DNA of 64,000 nucleotides from the NCBI RefSeq assembly GCF_021155775.2, contig NC_060233.1:8868782-8932781 (forward strand). The letters run 5' to 3'. Within the stretch, counting starts at the first letter, position 1. Every line of letters starts with the position of its first letter. This document shows, one piece after another, positions 51,451 to 63,345 of the stretch. The stretch comes from Neodiprion pinetum. Lineage: Eukaryota > Arthropoda > Insecta > Hymenoptera > Diprionidae. Made by a program: the position numbers and the translations under genes. The notes beneath the pieces were generated by a model. The model made no database searches and was not told where the DNA came from. It saw only the letters and a list, made by a program, of their open reading frames with translations.

Positions 51451-53333
51451 TTATCCGTATTCGCTCTCTGGCTCTCCATCTCTCTTGGTCTCTCTCTCTT
51501 TCGGGAAAACGCCTACCGCCTTAACGTTTCAGAGGTGCGTATCTTTCCGCACTATTCTCAGCTTTCTCGTAATGTGTAACCATGTGTACTTATTGCATAT
51601 AACGAACGAAATGTGGTTCGGGTACTTAAGTCGTTAACTCTTTAGTTCGTATGCGAGATTTTTGCTTTTCTATCTTTCAAGTCAAACGACAACAGTTGAC
51701 AAAATATCTATAACAGACCCAACGTATATCTAGAATTACTTGCTGTTTTCTTGTGAAAAGCTTTCCGTCATATCACGATATCGATAGAATTGGATCAAAA
51801 AGAAGCGAGAATGGAATTTAGTCCAAATCCAAAATCGTCGGATTTTTTTCAAATTTCTTCATCATTGAAGAGAACTCAGATATATTCTTGTTTCTTAAAT
51901 TCAGTTCCGTATAATCGCGACAAGCTTGTGACATTAAATCCATACTATATAAGGAAAGTGACTTAGGACAACTGGAGGTTTGCGAAAGTGCAATTTGAAG
52001 AGACGTTTATTACTTAGTTCGAATAAATTTTTGATTGACATACGAGAGACTAGGTCCAATTTGTGACGCTGGTGTAGAATGTACTACAAGCTCTCGACGA
52101 GGTCAAAGGGTGAAGAAATTTCATCGAGATAACGAAATGGTCAGAGAATTTCACGAGCCGTCGATGCCTACCACCTGTCCAACAACAATGTCAACGCTAA
52201 TAATTTCAGTACACTACAAGCGAAGGGTTCTCGGGTGAATGGGTTTCGTGGTTGGAGCGAAGTAAGAGTCCGGTTAGAAAAAGAAGAAATGTGGAGATTC
52301 AAAAGAGCGCAAATCGGTCGGCATCGAGTGTTGAGTTTTTAGAATAATCGCACGCCTACGCGAGGTGGACGTAAGACACGGACTTTAGAGATAGAGGAGA
52401 GGCTCGCTGGGTTCTCTGCCCAGTGGAGTATTGGGGTGGCGGAGGAGACATTCGTCTCACATTAGCATATACACGCCGCGAGGCTCGAAGCCCCGAAGCT
52501 CCGAAGATCGGAGTCCCGCGGGAGCCCCACCCAGTCCTCCATCCTCTCTGTTCCACGGCGTCGGTTCCCTCTCTTCAGCGCGTTTCTCATTCCCGCACCA
52601 AGGGGTCCTCCTCACAGGGATCCGCCGTCCGCTTATGGTGGGCATCCGAACCCGCGGCTGCAGGGTTTTGGCGAGGTCGTGGAGAACGACCATCGAAACA
52701 CTGATATTATGTGTCGAGTGTTGTATGCGGGGTACCTGGATATGTGTAAACGCATATCGACATTCTCCCAGCACGCATGTATTACACCCCGGTCCATACG
52801 TACCTGCATACGTTTAAGGTTGAATAATTATTATTATAGTTTATGAATCGCGGTACGATCAGAGACCCTCTTTATTCATCGACACTGTCAAATTTATACA
52901 CGCCTTGTGTTAGTAGTTCGCGTTGGGGATTCATTCCACGCTTTATACTTTTTACTCTTTTATATGTTTATTCGATACAATATCATATCTGCTCCCAACC
53001 CGCGGTGCATGCACCAGAGCATATTTACGGCCCCTGCACACAAATATCTTCTCCAATTCGAACCGGCTCCTCATACACTCTCTGAAAGAATTACGCGAAA
53101 TCTGATTCAAGATGTTCAGAGATAAAATTGAAATCGGTGATTAAGGTTTTCGAACAGCCTTGAACTTCTTTCAATCAGACGTAAAAGCAGCCTTCATTTC
53201 CTCGCATTACCAAGTAATGTTGAAACAGTTGTGTCAATTCGAAAACGTTTCATCGATCATTTCAGAAACACTACATTCAAAGTTAATGAAAAATCTCCCA
53301 CGACTAATCAATCGAAAATGTGTTTATTTTCAG

Positions 53334-53378
53334 ACTGAAAACTCGCTTCTACGCGCCAACGAATGGTGTAGAATAATG
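53334..53378 (+). other. Candidate 45-nt microexon
   Basis: TTTATTTTCAG immediately precedes 53334 and a consensus donor GTGAGT follows at 53379. The 45-nt interval is open only in phase 0, giving 15 residues (TENSLLRANEWCRIM); the other two frames hit stops. The splice signals are good, but no flanking exons are recognised. Confidence 0.2.
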
Positions 53379-53637
53379 GTGAGTTACAGAGCGCATGGCA
53401 ATGACAAGAGGAATCTTTGGCCTTGGAATGTAGTTAAGTGTAGAACTATGAGGATAGAAAAACAGCTTCCAATAAAACTTGTAATTCTTTCTGGAGAAAC
53501 AATGACGAATAGTCCAAATCATGAAAACTAAGGTCCGAGAGAGAATAGGAAGGAGATTTTGAAGGTGCACAATAAAGCATTTAATCACATATCTACGTCT
53601 CGGCGAGTCCTCGGTTGGCGATATCTCAAGCGTTTAG

Positions 53638-53841
53638 TCGTACACGGTGTTTGGTGAAGAGACCCGGTCGTATATTGATAGAATCTCCGATGATCGTAGG
53701 TCGGTATGTATTCAGGAGGTCAGCCTGTGTATCCCGGAGACAAAGTTCCCGGATCTCGAAAAAGGCGTCAATGAATGGTTCTCGCGTCGGTATATTTACG
53801 GCCGTCCAAGACTCACCGCTATCGCGACACTTTTACCGTAG
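53638..53841 (+). pseudogene. Possible remnant of a pogo/Tigger-like transposase
   Basis: A 67-codon frame without a good ATG contains the segment KFPDLEKGVNEWFSRR followed by Y-G-R-P. This resembles the pattern (y)P-LE-aL--Wf---r-kG-pv seen in the Tc5/CENP-B-type DNA-binding helix-turn-helix of pogo and Tigger transposases. The rest of the frame has no DDE motif, and no terminal inverted repeats were found around it. It would be a small decayed fragment if real. The match was made from memory of the family pattern and is weak. Confidence 0.2.
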
Positions 53842-53849
53842 CGATAACC

Positions 53850-56800
53850 GCACCGTCCCGCTGCCGAAGCAGGTCCCGTGGTTGCCAGGGATCCAGGTTT
53901 TGTTTTAGGTAGATGCAGATAAGCGGATATGAGCATATGGGCGAAGGCGAGGACCGAGCGACGGATGAAAGCGTACATAAGTAGCCGGTGTTTAATTAAC
54001 CGAACAAATCCTCGGCTGGTAAAGATAACAAGAGAAGAACGAGCTTTCACTCCTTCATTCCCCTGCAGTAAGAAGAGCGAAATGAAATTTTGTCGTCATC
54101 GGTATGACTTTTGATCCGGTGGAAAAAAAGAAGTAAAAACTCGATAAGAAACAAAGAGCAAACTAGCGAAGAGAGTTGAAGCGATGGAGGGGGAGGAGAA
54201 TGGAGAAGAGAGGAGTTGAGCCAATTAGGTCGGTTTGTGCGAGCGGGGGCAAATATATTCAAGTGGATGGAAAAAAAGCCCAATTTGTAAGTCTCGGGAC
54301 GAGAATTGAGACCCCAGGCTGCTGGTCCGCGCCTAGATCCAGAGATATGAACCGAGACAAATAGATGCATCTCAGTCGAAAGGAGATGAGAGACTTTCTC
54401 ACCGGATTGTTTCTTCTTCCTCTCGTTTCACTCCACACGTTCCCTTCTGCCTCGCGATACACGTCTCACTTGGCAGTCGTCACTTGCGTGCACGTATAAC
54501 CTAAGTAAGTCTGAATTGACTACAGGGAAGAGGGAAAATTGTCGCATCAGCCCGTTGCAGAGTGAATGAGAAGAAGCGAAAGAGCAAAAGCTACGGGTAA
54601 CCTTGTTCTAATCTAAAACCCCCGCCCTGCAAGCAACCACGAGTCTCTTGGCTAAGTGCTGAATAATCGAGGAGAAGTGGAACGACATAAAGAGTTGGGG
54701 CCAAATTAAATCTTTGGATGTCGAAGCAGTTTGCAGAACGGATAGGGAGAAGAAAAAAGAAGAAAAAAAAAAAAAACCAACAACCCACTCCCAAGGTGGG
54801 TAAAAAAGTTTACGAGGGTCTACCGTCGGCCGGAGAATAAGAGAAGAAGAGGGTGTGCAAGTGTGGACTTGTTCGTGTGCTAGCTTGGCTGTAAGTAGAG
54901 CGAGGAGAATGAAGGGCGAAGGGGGATTCTTGCAGCACTCGGTCGCAGATCTTACGGTTGGCTCCTCGGCGATGGTTGGGTCCGAAATACTTCTTCGGGG
55001 CCCGAGGGGACACCCCAGACTGCTGGCTGGCGCCGAGAAGCACAAAGTCACGAAACGGGTAGTTGTTAAAGTTATATTGCTGGCATAAAACGGCGCAAAT
55101 GCCACAAAAACAATACAACTTTATTGAGGGGGTTTTTAAAATTACCGAAAGGAAGGCTGTTTGGGAACGGCGGCAACGTGTTAGGGTTTCGTTTCGCTCC
55201 GTTCTCTCGACAGTGCGATGTGCCGATGAGGCAGCGCGGCGCAACGCAAGGCAACGCAGCGCGCCTGCCTGGCATTTGTCAAAACGCGTGACATTTTTAC
55301 GAACGACGTGTTTTTGAGGAACGACGCCAATAAAACGTCGATAAGTCTGAGATGGTGCTTAAGAAATTTCCGTGGAGCTATACGTGGAAGGAGGAGAAGG
55401 AGGAGGAAGAGACGGAGGCTGCAAAGCCTCTGAAGCAGGTATCTTTTTCCCAAGAAACTGCTACCCCCCTACATCCATCTCCACATCACCCCTTCAGAAC
55501 GAACCCTCCTCGGACTTTTAGCTAAATATACAAAAACCCCGTTATCCTCATCAAAAACAAAACCACCGTTTCATTTCCTAGTCACGTAGAGTTAGATCCC
55601 GGGTATCACTGTTTGAAAAATTACGCGTGTGTATCACAATTCGGACGCCATTGTCGTATACGATAGAAAATACGAACGTCGATGGCGGATGGTAAACAAT
55701 TATTTATAGTCAACAACAAGGTATGTAAGCAAGAACTCGATTGTAGGTATACACGCAAGAAACCGCGTTACGTGAGTAATGGCTTGGCACTAGTGTACAA
55801 CGGTGCTTAAAGTGGTTGAATAAAATTTGAATAAAATGTCGGCATCTTTCGGATTAATTTACTACGAAGTATAACCGGACGGTGAGCTCCATCGACGGTA
55901 CGATAATTCATCTACCACACCTTGAACGCCGCCCAGTGCGTAAGATCGATTCCAAGGTTTGACGAATTTCTCGAATCCGAGAATACATCGCGAATGAAGA
56001 TCGAAAGGTGAACAATAACGAACCGATGCACGGATGGATCGATCGGTGTACGCGAAGGAAATTTCATTGTATCTTCCGACGATGATGGAAAAATTATTAC
56101 ACGCCAGAGAAGAATCGGGGAAATAATACAACGGGCCGAGGTGTTGCCACGTCATGAAGACGTAAAATGCCCTTGGACACTTACAGCGACGTATTTACCA
56201 TTCATTAATTCACTCGGTCCATTGACGATCGGGTTACCCCATGAATGGGCGCTTCTATATACTAACGTAGTAAAGATAGGATCATCCGAATGAATTCGAA
56301 GGGGGTTGAGCAGTCAGGTTATGGTGTTGACAGGGGGGAAGAAGCTGCAATGGTCGGGTTCTTCTTCCAGGGACCAACGACTAGCGGAGTTAACGCGGGA
56401 GACCATCGAGGCGGACCTCGTTCACACCTCCGCCTCTCACCTTTTCTTTACTTTATTTTTTTCACGACTCGCCTTCCCTACTCTGCATCCTTCTCATTTC
56501 ATTCTCCTACTCTTTTCACAGGATCACGGATCCCTGCTTGTCTCTTCTTAATGGCGCTCTTGGCCGCCCGCATCTTCAACTAATACTTCAAAGTGTACAA
56601 CAGTTAATTCTCAACTCAGGTCAGATAAAACGTACTTAACTTCTTTTGTCCCCCGTTTAGTCAAAATTCGTGAATCTTGTACGGCCGAAGACAACCGAGA
56701 CTGATGTCTGGAATACAAAATCATTACCAAGCAAACGATTTTTCCTGAGCTAGTCTCGTGAAACCAAATTTCGTAACGCTTCTTCAAAATCGGTCATGAG

Positions 56801-57020
56801 AAGCAAAGTTCAATATGCATGGCGGACAAATTCCCGGATACACGGGACAACTGGGAACCAGGCGGGAGGTGAATTCGGACAATTTGTGAGAGGTGAGGAT
56901 GAGATGCGGACAGCGACGGTCCGACGCCGTGTACGTAATGGGTACGAACAAGGTGCTTCGCGTGCCGCCATTACTCACGTTTTCTATCCTCGAATTAGAG
57001 CTGGATGCGCAAGTTTCCGT
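53850..57020. other. Mixed DNA with purine tracts
   Basis: GAAGAAAAAA-type purine runs near 54740-54778 are the cause of phenylalanine-rich minus-strand frames (up to 165 codons, 54608-55105). Short tandem GGCAACGCA-like words occur near 55230-55260. Confidence 0.45.
55862..56155 (-). other. Open frame of 97 codons, protein-like
   Basis: The frame stays open upstream to about 56188. The product contains MTWQHLGPLYYFPDSS and later SIIVGRYNEISFAYTD. It has a mixed, non-repetitive composition, unlike the low-complexity frames elsewhere. No family is recognised and no splice partner found. Confidence 0.2.
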
Positions 57021-58660
57021 GGCGTATAATTCGACGGGGATGTCGTCGCTGTGGTCAGCGCACTCTTCCAGGAGGGTGACGCGCGGGGCTGGCCAAGATT
57101 TTAACGCTGGACCACCCAGCCGGTGTCGGCAGCGTTAGCATAACGCGTGGGCGTCATTCTTTCTCTCCTCTCCTCCTCTCCCGATTCTTTCATTCATTCT
57201 TCCTCTCCTTTTTTTTCGGTTCTCGTTTCTTTCTCCTCTGCCATGACCCCGCGCTCTCCCTTTTTATACACTCGAGGTTGGTCGCATCGACGCCGCCGCC
57301 ATCCTCGTCCTCCGCGTCCTGATCCTTGGCCCGAGACCTGCCGCCATTAGACAAAGGTGTATAAAGGGTGAGCGTGCGTCGGGCGCCGCCTGCGCCTCGG
57401 CCTTTCGGGCTCGAAGACCTTCGTAGGTAGGTATCATTAATATACGGTCCAGTCACCGTGTAACTGATCCGCCATTGTCTCACCGGATGAATAAATTAAC
57501 CCCCGTTCGCCTACACTACTCCAGGACGACCGACCCCTTCGAGGTCCTCCAGATATCCTCTCAACGCTCTCAAGGACCATCCTATTTCGCCCCACCCGCA
57601 TATATGTATATACCTCCATCTCACGGTGTTCAACGGCACGCGTAATCTATGACGTATCGCCTCATTAGGGAACGGCTATTCAACCTCGGTCATTGACGAG
57701 CCGTAGGGCTGTTTCCTGCTTCAAAAAGTAAGAAATTTTCATCAAGATCCTTGTCTGGAAGTGATTGCAGCGATCTCAAATCCCGCAAATGTTTAGTTAC
57801 AGGCTTTCTTCCGCGTGCTGGTTTCAAATGAAGTCATTCCAACTTGGTCCATTAACAATTCAACCCCGCCGTTGGAATACCACGAACGTTCCACCCGAAT
57901 ATATACCAAAAACCGTGAAGGTAATCACTCCAGTTTCGGAATCAAATCGAACAAACACCCTGAGCGGATTTTTCCGCAATCTCGCAACTGCCAGAAGAGC
58001 CGCGGGTATTCCTTTCGGCTTTATATTGAGGGTCGAAAAAGCACTCGATTCTTCTTGACGGAACGGGACATTAGCCGGAGGTTGGTGCTGGGGGTTGGGA
58101 GGGTTGGTGGTAGAAGCCAGAGTCTCCGTCCGCAGGCGTTCATTAATCAAACGACACGCGCTAATGAACCAGCCACCGCGAGGAAAGCCCAGTTGGGCCT
58201 TGAGCGGAGTCGGTAGCCTCTCTATGTGTGCAACGGTTGATCCTGCTTGTATGTACAACATACGTCTCCGGCGGCATAATGCTAACTTCGAATCTGTATC
58301 GCTGCGAGGCGATTGTTCGGTTGATTTCGAAGGACCTGTTCGAGCTGACTCGTATCGATACCGTACCGTAACGTTGATATACACGTCGATTCATCCATCG
58401 GTATTCGCCTCTATACCTGGTGAACCGACTTGAAAGGTTGACGAAAAAGTTTTAGTGCAAGATTCGAAACATTTTCAGCGACGATGAGTGATCATTTTGA
58501 ATCACTGATGTTCCTGAATGATTTGGTTTACATCTGCTACTCAATCCTGTACATTTGGAGAGTCGGCGAGTCTTCTTCCAGTCGTTGTTTTCCATTTTAA
58601 AAACTGGATCTTGTGCAAGTCTGTCTTGTTCAATCCTGACAGCAGTGAGGTTGATACTTT
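57020..58660. other. GC-rich segments, no supported gene
   Basis: A 174-codon minus-strand frame (57860-58384) overlaps plus-strand frames of 133 and 112 codons over the same DNA. No domain is visible in any. Confidence 0.45.
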
Positions 58661-58669
58661 TTTCTTTGA

Positions 58670-58925
58670 ACCTGACCGAAACGCTCGAAATGACGTGAAG
58701 ATCTCAATATACATCAAAGTGTGATTTTAAATACTTTGTAATGGCTCGAAGTGACTTCAAACGGAATAAGATGACTCGGAATGGATTTCAAGCTAGTTCA
58801 GAATACTTTTTGTCAAGCTGTAACGCAATTCCTAACTGCGCTAGTGATTAGCCTCGTACATATTCAAGAGGAACTTCTACTTGTACTGCTTGAACGAATG
58901 TCCGAAGTGCTTTCAGTTCCATGAG
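58670..58925. repeat. Degenerate CGAAGTGACTTCAA-type repeat tract
   Basis: Words including CTCGAAATGACGTGAAG, CTCGAAGTGACTTCAAA, ACTCGGAATGGATTTCAAG, AGTTCAGAATAC, ATTCAAGAGGAACTTC and CCGAAGTGCTTTCAG recur without a strict period. The theme matches the tract at 13440-13705, 45 kb away. No coding signal. Confidence 0.4.
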
Positions 58926-58929
58926 ATAC

Positions 58930-59494
58930 TTTGTCAACGAATACACGGTGGAGATGAATTTGCAGCACGAACACACATACAGGCAAGAAAAAAAAACACG
59001 CATTGATGCAAACAAACAATACACGAGACACGGCTGTGAGTTAGCCGGCGCTTAGCCGCAAGAGAATAATTATTTTGAGCCCTGGACTAAACAAATTTCA
59101 CCATTATCGGATGACACAGGCCTTCGCTTTTGTGTTTAATTGATATTTTTTGTAATACCCAACGACCCCTCGGCAACCATGCAGAATATCGTTCATGATC
59201 CGTGGGACCTAGCGATGCCAAGCCCCCCCGCCTGTCCCCGGCCCTTCCCTCTTCACTCTTCGCCGTCCAATCCTATCGCCCCTTTCGCCGTAACCCCCGC
59301 TTGGATTCAATACGGTGAACACGTTGGCGAACAGAAGCGCATGGATATAATCCGGGAATCGACATCGGACTCCTGTTAAAATATTTCGTTGGAAAATATC
59401 GTCGACAAAAGGGGGAGGGAGGCAGGGCTGCACGTTGGGACGTTGGCTTCGCTGATCCGTTCCCGAACTGCCTCTCGACGATTTATATACCGAA

Positions 59495-59536
<42 letters not shown>

Positions 59537-61820
59537 GGAGAGCGATATTGGATTTTTTACGCAACTCGACTCGCGAAACCGTCGCAGTTTTACACCCTAA
59601 AATTTTTTATTCCGACGTAGGCCGACACAGTGTTAGTAGTACTTTAGCAGAAGTTGCGCATCTATCCACCGAATAAGTTAGACGCCTGATTTGTATTCAC
59701 TGTAGCATTTGTGGCCACCTTCGTAAAAATTTTTATTCAACAATTCAATTATTAATCTTTACAATTAGTCGATTCATGACTAACAGCCGACTATGAGCGA
59801 ATTTTTGACACAAATTTTGAATACATGGTTTCCGTAGTTGAAAGCAGCCATTTACCATCTATGGTCATATCCTCAGATTACACGTAACGAACGTTGATAA
59901 AAACTGATGCATCTATCCTACCCGGAGCATTTAATCGATGGAAGATGAGCTTGAATTTTGACTGTTTCCTTGAAGAATTCTACAACATTCGACAGCGCGT
60001 GGGCACCAAGCGAGATTCTACTGGCTAGCGGCCATCTTGTTTTCCTGTATCTGATTGCGGAGGAGCGAGTGTGAGAGACGGGAAGAGACGAGAGAGAAGG
60101 ATGAGGCGGAGGGAGAGGGGAGTCGGGGAGAAGGCAAGAAGATGGGTGCCACAAGAATTTAGCGAAATCGGTTGAAACTACGATCTGCGACCGCGTTGCT
60201 GCCGGATCAGAATTGGAAGGGGGCCAGGCACGATCTCGTTTGAAACTATCGTTCAGATTGCACGAAACCGCGACACGATTCCCACGCTGAACCTTTTCAT
60301 CGGGCTCCATAAGAATGACCCGCAAAAGTCTGCTTCCGCATTCCCCCGACCGTCACAGGTTGCAAAATCTGACGCGTTTCTTCGAGGACCTGAAAGAGCG
60401 ATCGGTTAAGATAAACCGATCAATTGAATTACGAGTGAAGTTACGATGTCGCAGCAAGTATGACGCTGTTCGTACAAGTTTCCCGAAAAAACAACAAGGC
60501 ACGCAGGTTGAAAAGCATTCAGATTCATTGTCCCCGAGAAAAAATGGTCTCGCAACTGCAGGGACTGATATTTTCTCCATCACCATCACCGATCTGATCT
60601 ACAGTCCTCGCCACTAACGAGCGGCCAGGACGATGGGCTGGCAACGGTTTAGCCTGAATTTTTATGAGTTTCACCATTTGGACCTGATCCTTCGGACGGA
60701 CTTCCGGTCGCCTGTATACCCAATCACTTATGATCATGAAGAACTGTGATTCAAGTTAACCATAAATATACGATGATTAGATTTCAGCTGGTAATTCTTA
60801 CATTCAATCGGGCCATCTTGTTGGGAGAGAATTGTCGGGATGAACAATGTTTCTACTATCTACAGAGTCAGAAATTCAAATTTTGGATTAGGCCCTGAGA
60901 AAATTTGAATAATTTTTTCTTCCCAGTATACATCGCCAAATTACATCCCCCCTTCAAAACGACGATGCCTTAACTTGCCAGACAACAGACTTCCATCAAC
61001 CATGAGTCGATTTTCTTTTCCCCCATTATACTGACACCTTAAACGCTTCAAATTGGACGTGTGAGGTACGTCGACGTATCGAACGTCGGCGTTAACGAGA
61101 TCGGTCAAAGAGAAGACGCGACGTAAAGAAGAAAAGAAGAAAGGAAGACAGAAAGGAAAGTCCGAGGGAAATCGAGGAAAATCAAATAAGTGAGGGAGTT
61201 TCGGTTGGAAGTGAGCACTCAATGTCAGCATTAGCGGTAGGTCGTTCCTCAGGAAATAACATCGCGTAATCGAGACTCGTCTAGGCCGTAGTTGCGCAGT
61301 CCAGGGCCAGGGTGCAGCAGAGTAGCCAGTGGCAAGGAAAAGGTGCAGGACATCGAGGCGGCACTCAGTGTTCACGATGACAATAGCGCGGTAATGACTC
61401 TGTGACTCGCATTAAAAATGAAACCTGGATCCTTATCCATGTCCTTATCTGAGCCGGCGTGACATGATACCACACCGCCTCCCGGTTTATATGATATACG
61501 ATCAACTGCCTTTTCGTCGCAGGCCACGCACCCGGCACCGCGTAATTACCCTAAAAAATTCGACCGGTTCACCCAGTCTGCCCGCAGTCTTGGTGCCTCT
61601 CTGTCCTCCCCTCCTTCTAAGCCCCACTCGCTGGTACCTACCTCTAACCGCTTTATACGCCGGCGGGTATAAATGACAAAATTGCTCCCCGTTGACATTG
61701 AAATATTAATGAGGTTTTTTAAATTCATCAACCCACTTGTATGTGTATAGTATTACCGAAAAAAGTTCGTCCGCCACCCTGCAGACGGACGGCTTCCACC
61801 GAAACTTGTAGAGTCGTACC
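58930..61820. other. Mixed DNA, nothing recognised
   Basis: Holds the TA microsatellite and several overlapping frames near 59.9-61.4 kb (135-144 codons, minus strand) without motifs. Purine-rich at 60.06-60.14 and 61.11-61.19 kb. Confidence 0.45.
59498..59531. repeat. (TA)n microsatellite
   Basis: An uninterrupted TA dinucleotide run of about 34 bp, ending in ACACA. Confidence 0.95.
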
Positions 61821-61826
61821 TCCGAG

Positions 61827-61951
61827 CACGTGGGCATCTCCTTGTTACACGCCATATTCGACCATGATACACGTGAACGTGCCTCGTTCTGCCCGCGGGA
61901 CGGCATCGCCTCTCATGACGTCACAACGACTCACGCCCGTCTCTCCACGTG
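61827..61951. promoter_or_regulatory. Cluster of three CACGTG E-boxes and one CRE
   Basis: CACGTG occurs at 61827-61832, 61870-61875 and 61946-61951, and the full palindromic CRE TGACGTCA at 61916-61923. A single CACGTG would be expected only about once per 4 kb, so three in 125 bp plus a CRE stands out. CACGTG is bound by bHLH-PAS clock factors (CLK/CYC), Myc/Max, USF and MITF relatives. TGACGTCA is bound by CREB/ATF. No coding start is recognised nearby. Function is inference. Confidence 0.45.
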
Positions 61952-61954
61952 CAG

Positions 61955-62916
61955 TTTATTATCTATTTATTACTATTGTCTTGTTGTTATTCAACGGAAG
62001 GGATTGACCGCAGGGTAATAAAATATACGATTATTCAAAAACCCTTCCGTCTTTGACGTCGGACCGTTCGAGAGGATCGCTCGCTTCCTTCCAGGTGCAT
62101 ACTCACTCGACGAACGAGCTGCTTAACCACCCCGATCAGATACCCGCGACCCGGGATCAGGCGTGAATAGGGAATAGCCAAACGACGTCTGGAATTACCG
62201 TTAAGATCTTCAAAAGCCCACACCGAGGAAATTCCGAGGGTCCGTCAGCTTTATGAGTCATCGTCGTGATCGGAGGATCCCTTCCGACTTCGCGTTACTT
62301 GGCACTATACGTTTCCAGGTGACAATTCGGCTATTCGTCCGGGAAACAAAACCGGGTGTCCGGACACCCTGGAAAAAATTCAGAGTCGAAAATCTAGGTC
62401 GACCAGGTCCGATGTCGTCATGAGTTTCACGTCCGAAACTTCGAGCAGAACGGAGCCGTGTTGAAGAGAGTTATACAGAAAGAAAGAAATGGACATAAGC
62501 ATGAACCGGGAGGGCGCGTAACGAAGAACACAACAAACAATGGCTTTGTTTTCTACGCAAACGTGATACACCTGTAAAGGTAAAAATATATCTCCTCGTA
62601 GATCGACACGCGATCCGCGAGGTTTTTCCCTCTTATAATTCACCGCAGCGATCCGTGAGCGTGTAGCACACAACTACCCGCCTAAATGTACCTACGCCGG
62701 CATTACGCTGACTGGCAGACCCGTATTTCCCAGTTGTGAAAACAGACAGAGGAAAGTATAAAAAAAAAAAAAGGGAAAAAAGAAAAGAGAAACTGTGGCA
62801 GTCATTCGGTGTTTCCTTTTCTTTTTTTTCGTGCGTACATTTTTGAGATATCCTGTTGGTTTTTTTGTTTTTCGTTGTGATTATAACGGCCATGCGGATA
62901 CAGCCGTGGATCGATG
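61955..62916. other. Mixed DNA between the E-box cluster and the MITE
   Basis: Contains the 16-bp palindrome at 62354 and A/T runs at 62760-62830. No gene seen. Confidence 0.5.
62354..62369. repeat. 16-bp perfect palindrome
   Basis: GGGTGTCCGGACACCC, exactly self-complementary. It may be a dimeric protein site or chance. Confidence 0.9.
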
Positions 62917-63345
62917 CACTGAGAAAAATTTCATTTGTTACAGTAACTAGAAAAATTCCGTAAAACAGGTATCGTTAAAAGAAACTGTTTGAATATTGTT
63001 GGAGTTACGAAAAATGAGGTACGCCTAACCATTTTGAGCTATTGCCGATCCTTTTTTGGTAATTGCAGCGCAAAATCAGTTGTTGAGGCTTACTCTACCT
63101 TTTTAGTTGAATAAGGCTTTAACGTCAATTTATCGTTCCACGAGCGTTAAATATTCGCAACATTTGCAAAAAAATATAGTAACAGTGATCGTAACGAGAA
63201 AGAATAGTAACGGATACTAGACTTTCCGGTAACAGCTAGAAAACTAATTTTCACTTCGTACCCAGAACTATATTCTTCGATTGTGGTAAAAAATGAAAAT
63301 AGTCAAGGACTGGGCGGTAACCGAAACTAAAAATTTCTCTCAGTG
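62917..63345 (-). mobile_element. 429-bp MITE with CACTG termini, inverted full-length copy
   Basis: Second full-length member of the family at 15865, in the opposite orientation. On the plus strand it begins CACTGAGAAAAATTTC and ends AAATTTCTCTCAGTG. Its length is exactly 429 bp, matching the first copy. Both sides carry TG, consistent with a 2-bp target-site duplication. Differences from the first copy are scattered single-base changes, which points to independent insertions of one source element and moderate age. It has no coding capacity. The flanking DNA shows no gene that it interrupts. Confidence 0.88.

Larger units (their letters stand above)
50000..53150. other. Mixed DNA, nothing recognised
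   Basis: Contains the hairpin at 50840 and CTC repeat at 51418. GC-rich DNA at 52.4-52.7 kb yields overlapping frames in several phases. Confidence 0.45.

Noticed and set aside
54608..55105. 165-codon minus-strand frame
   Set aside because: Contains a phenylalanine run from a GAAGAAAAAA purine tract and overlaps another minus frame (54810-55244); composition explains it.
57860..58384. 174-codon minus-strand frame
   Set aside because: Overlaps plus-strand frames of similar length over the same bases and has no recognisable motif.
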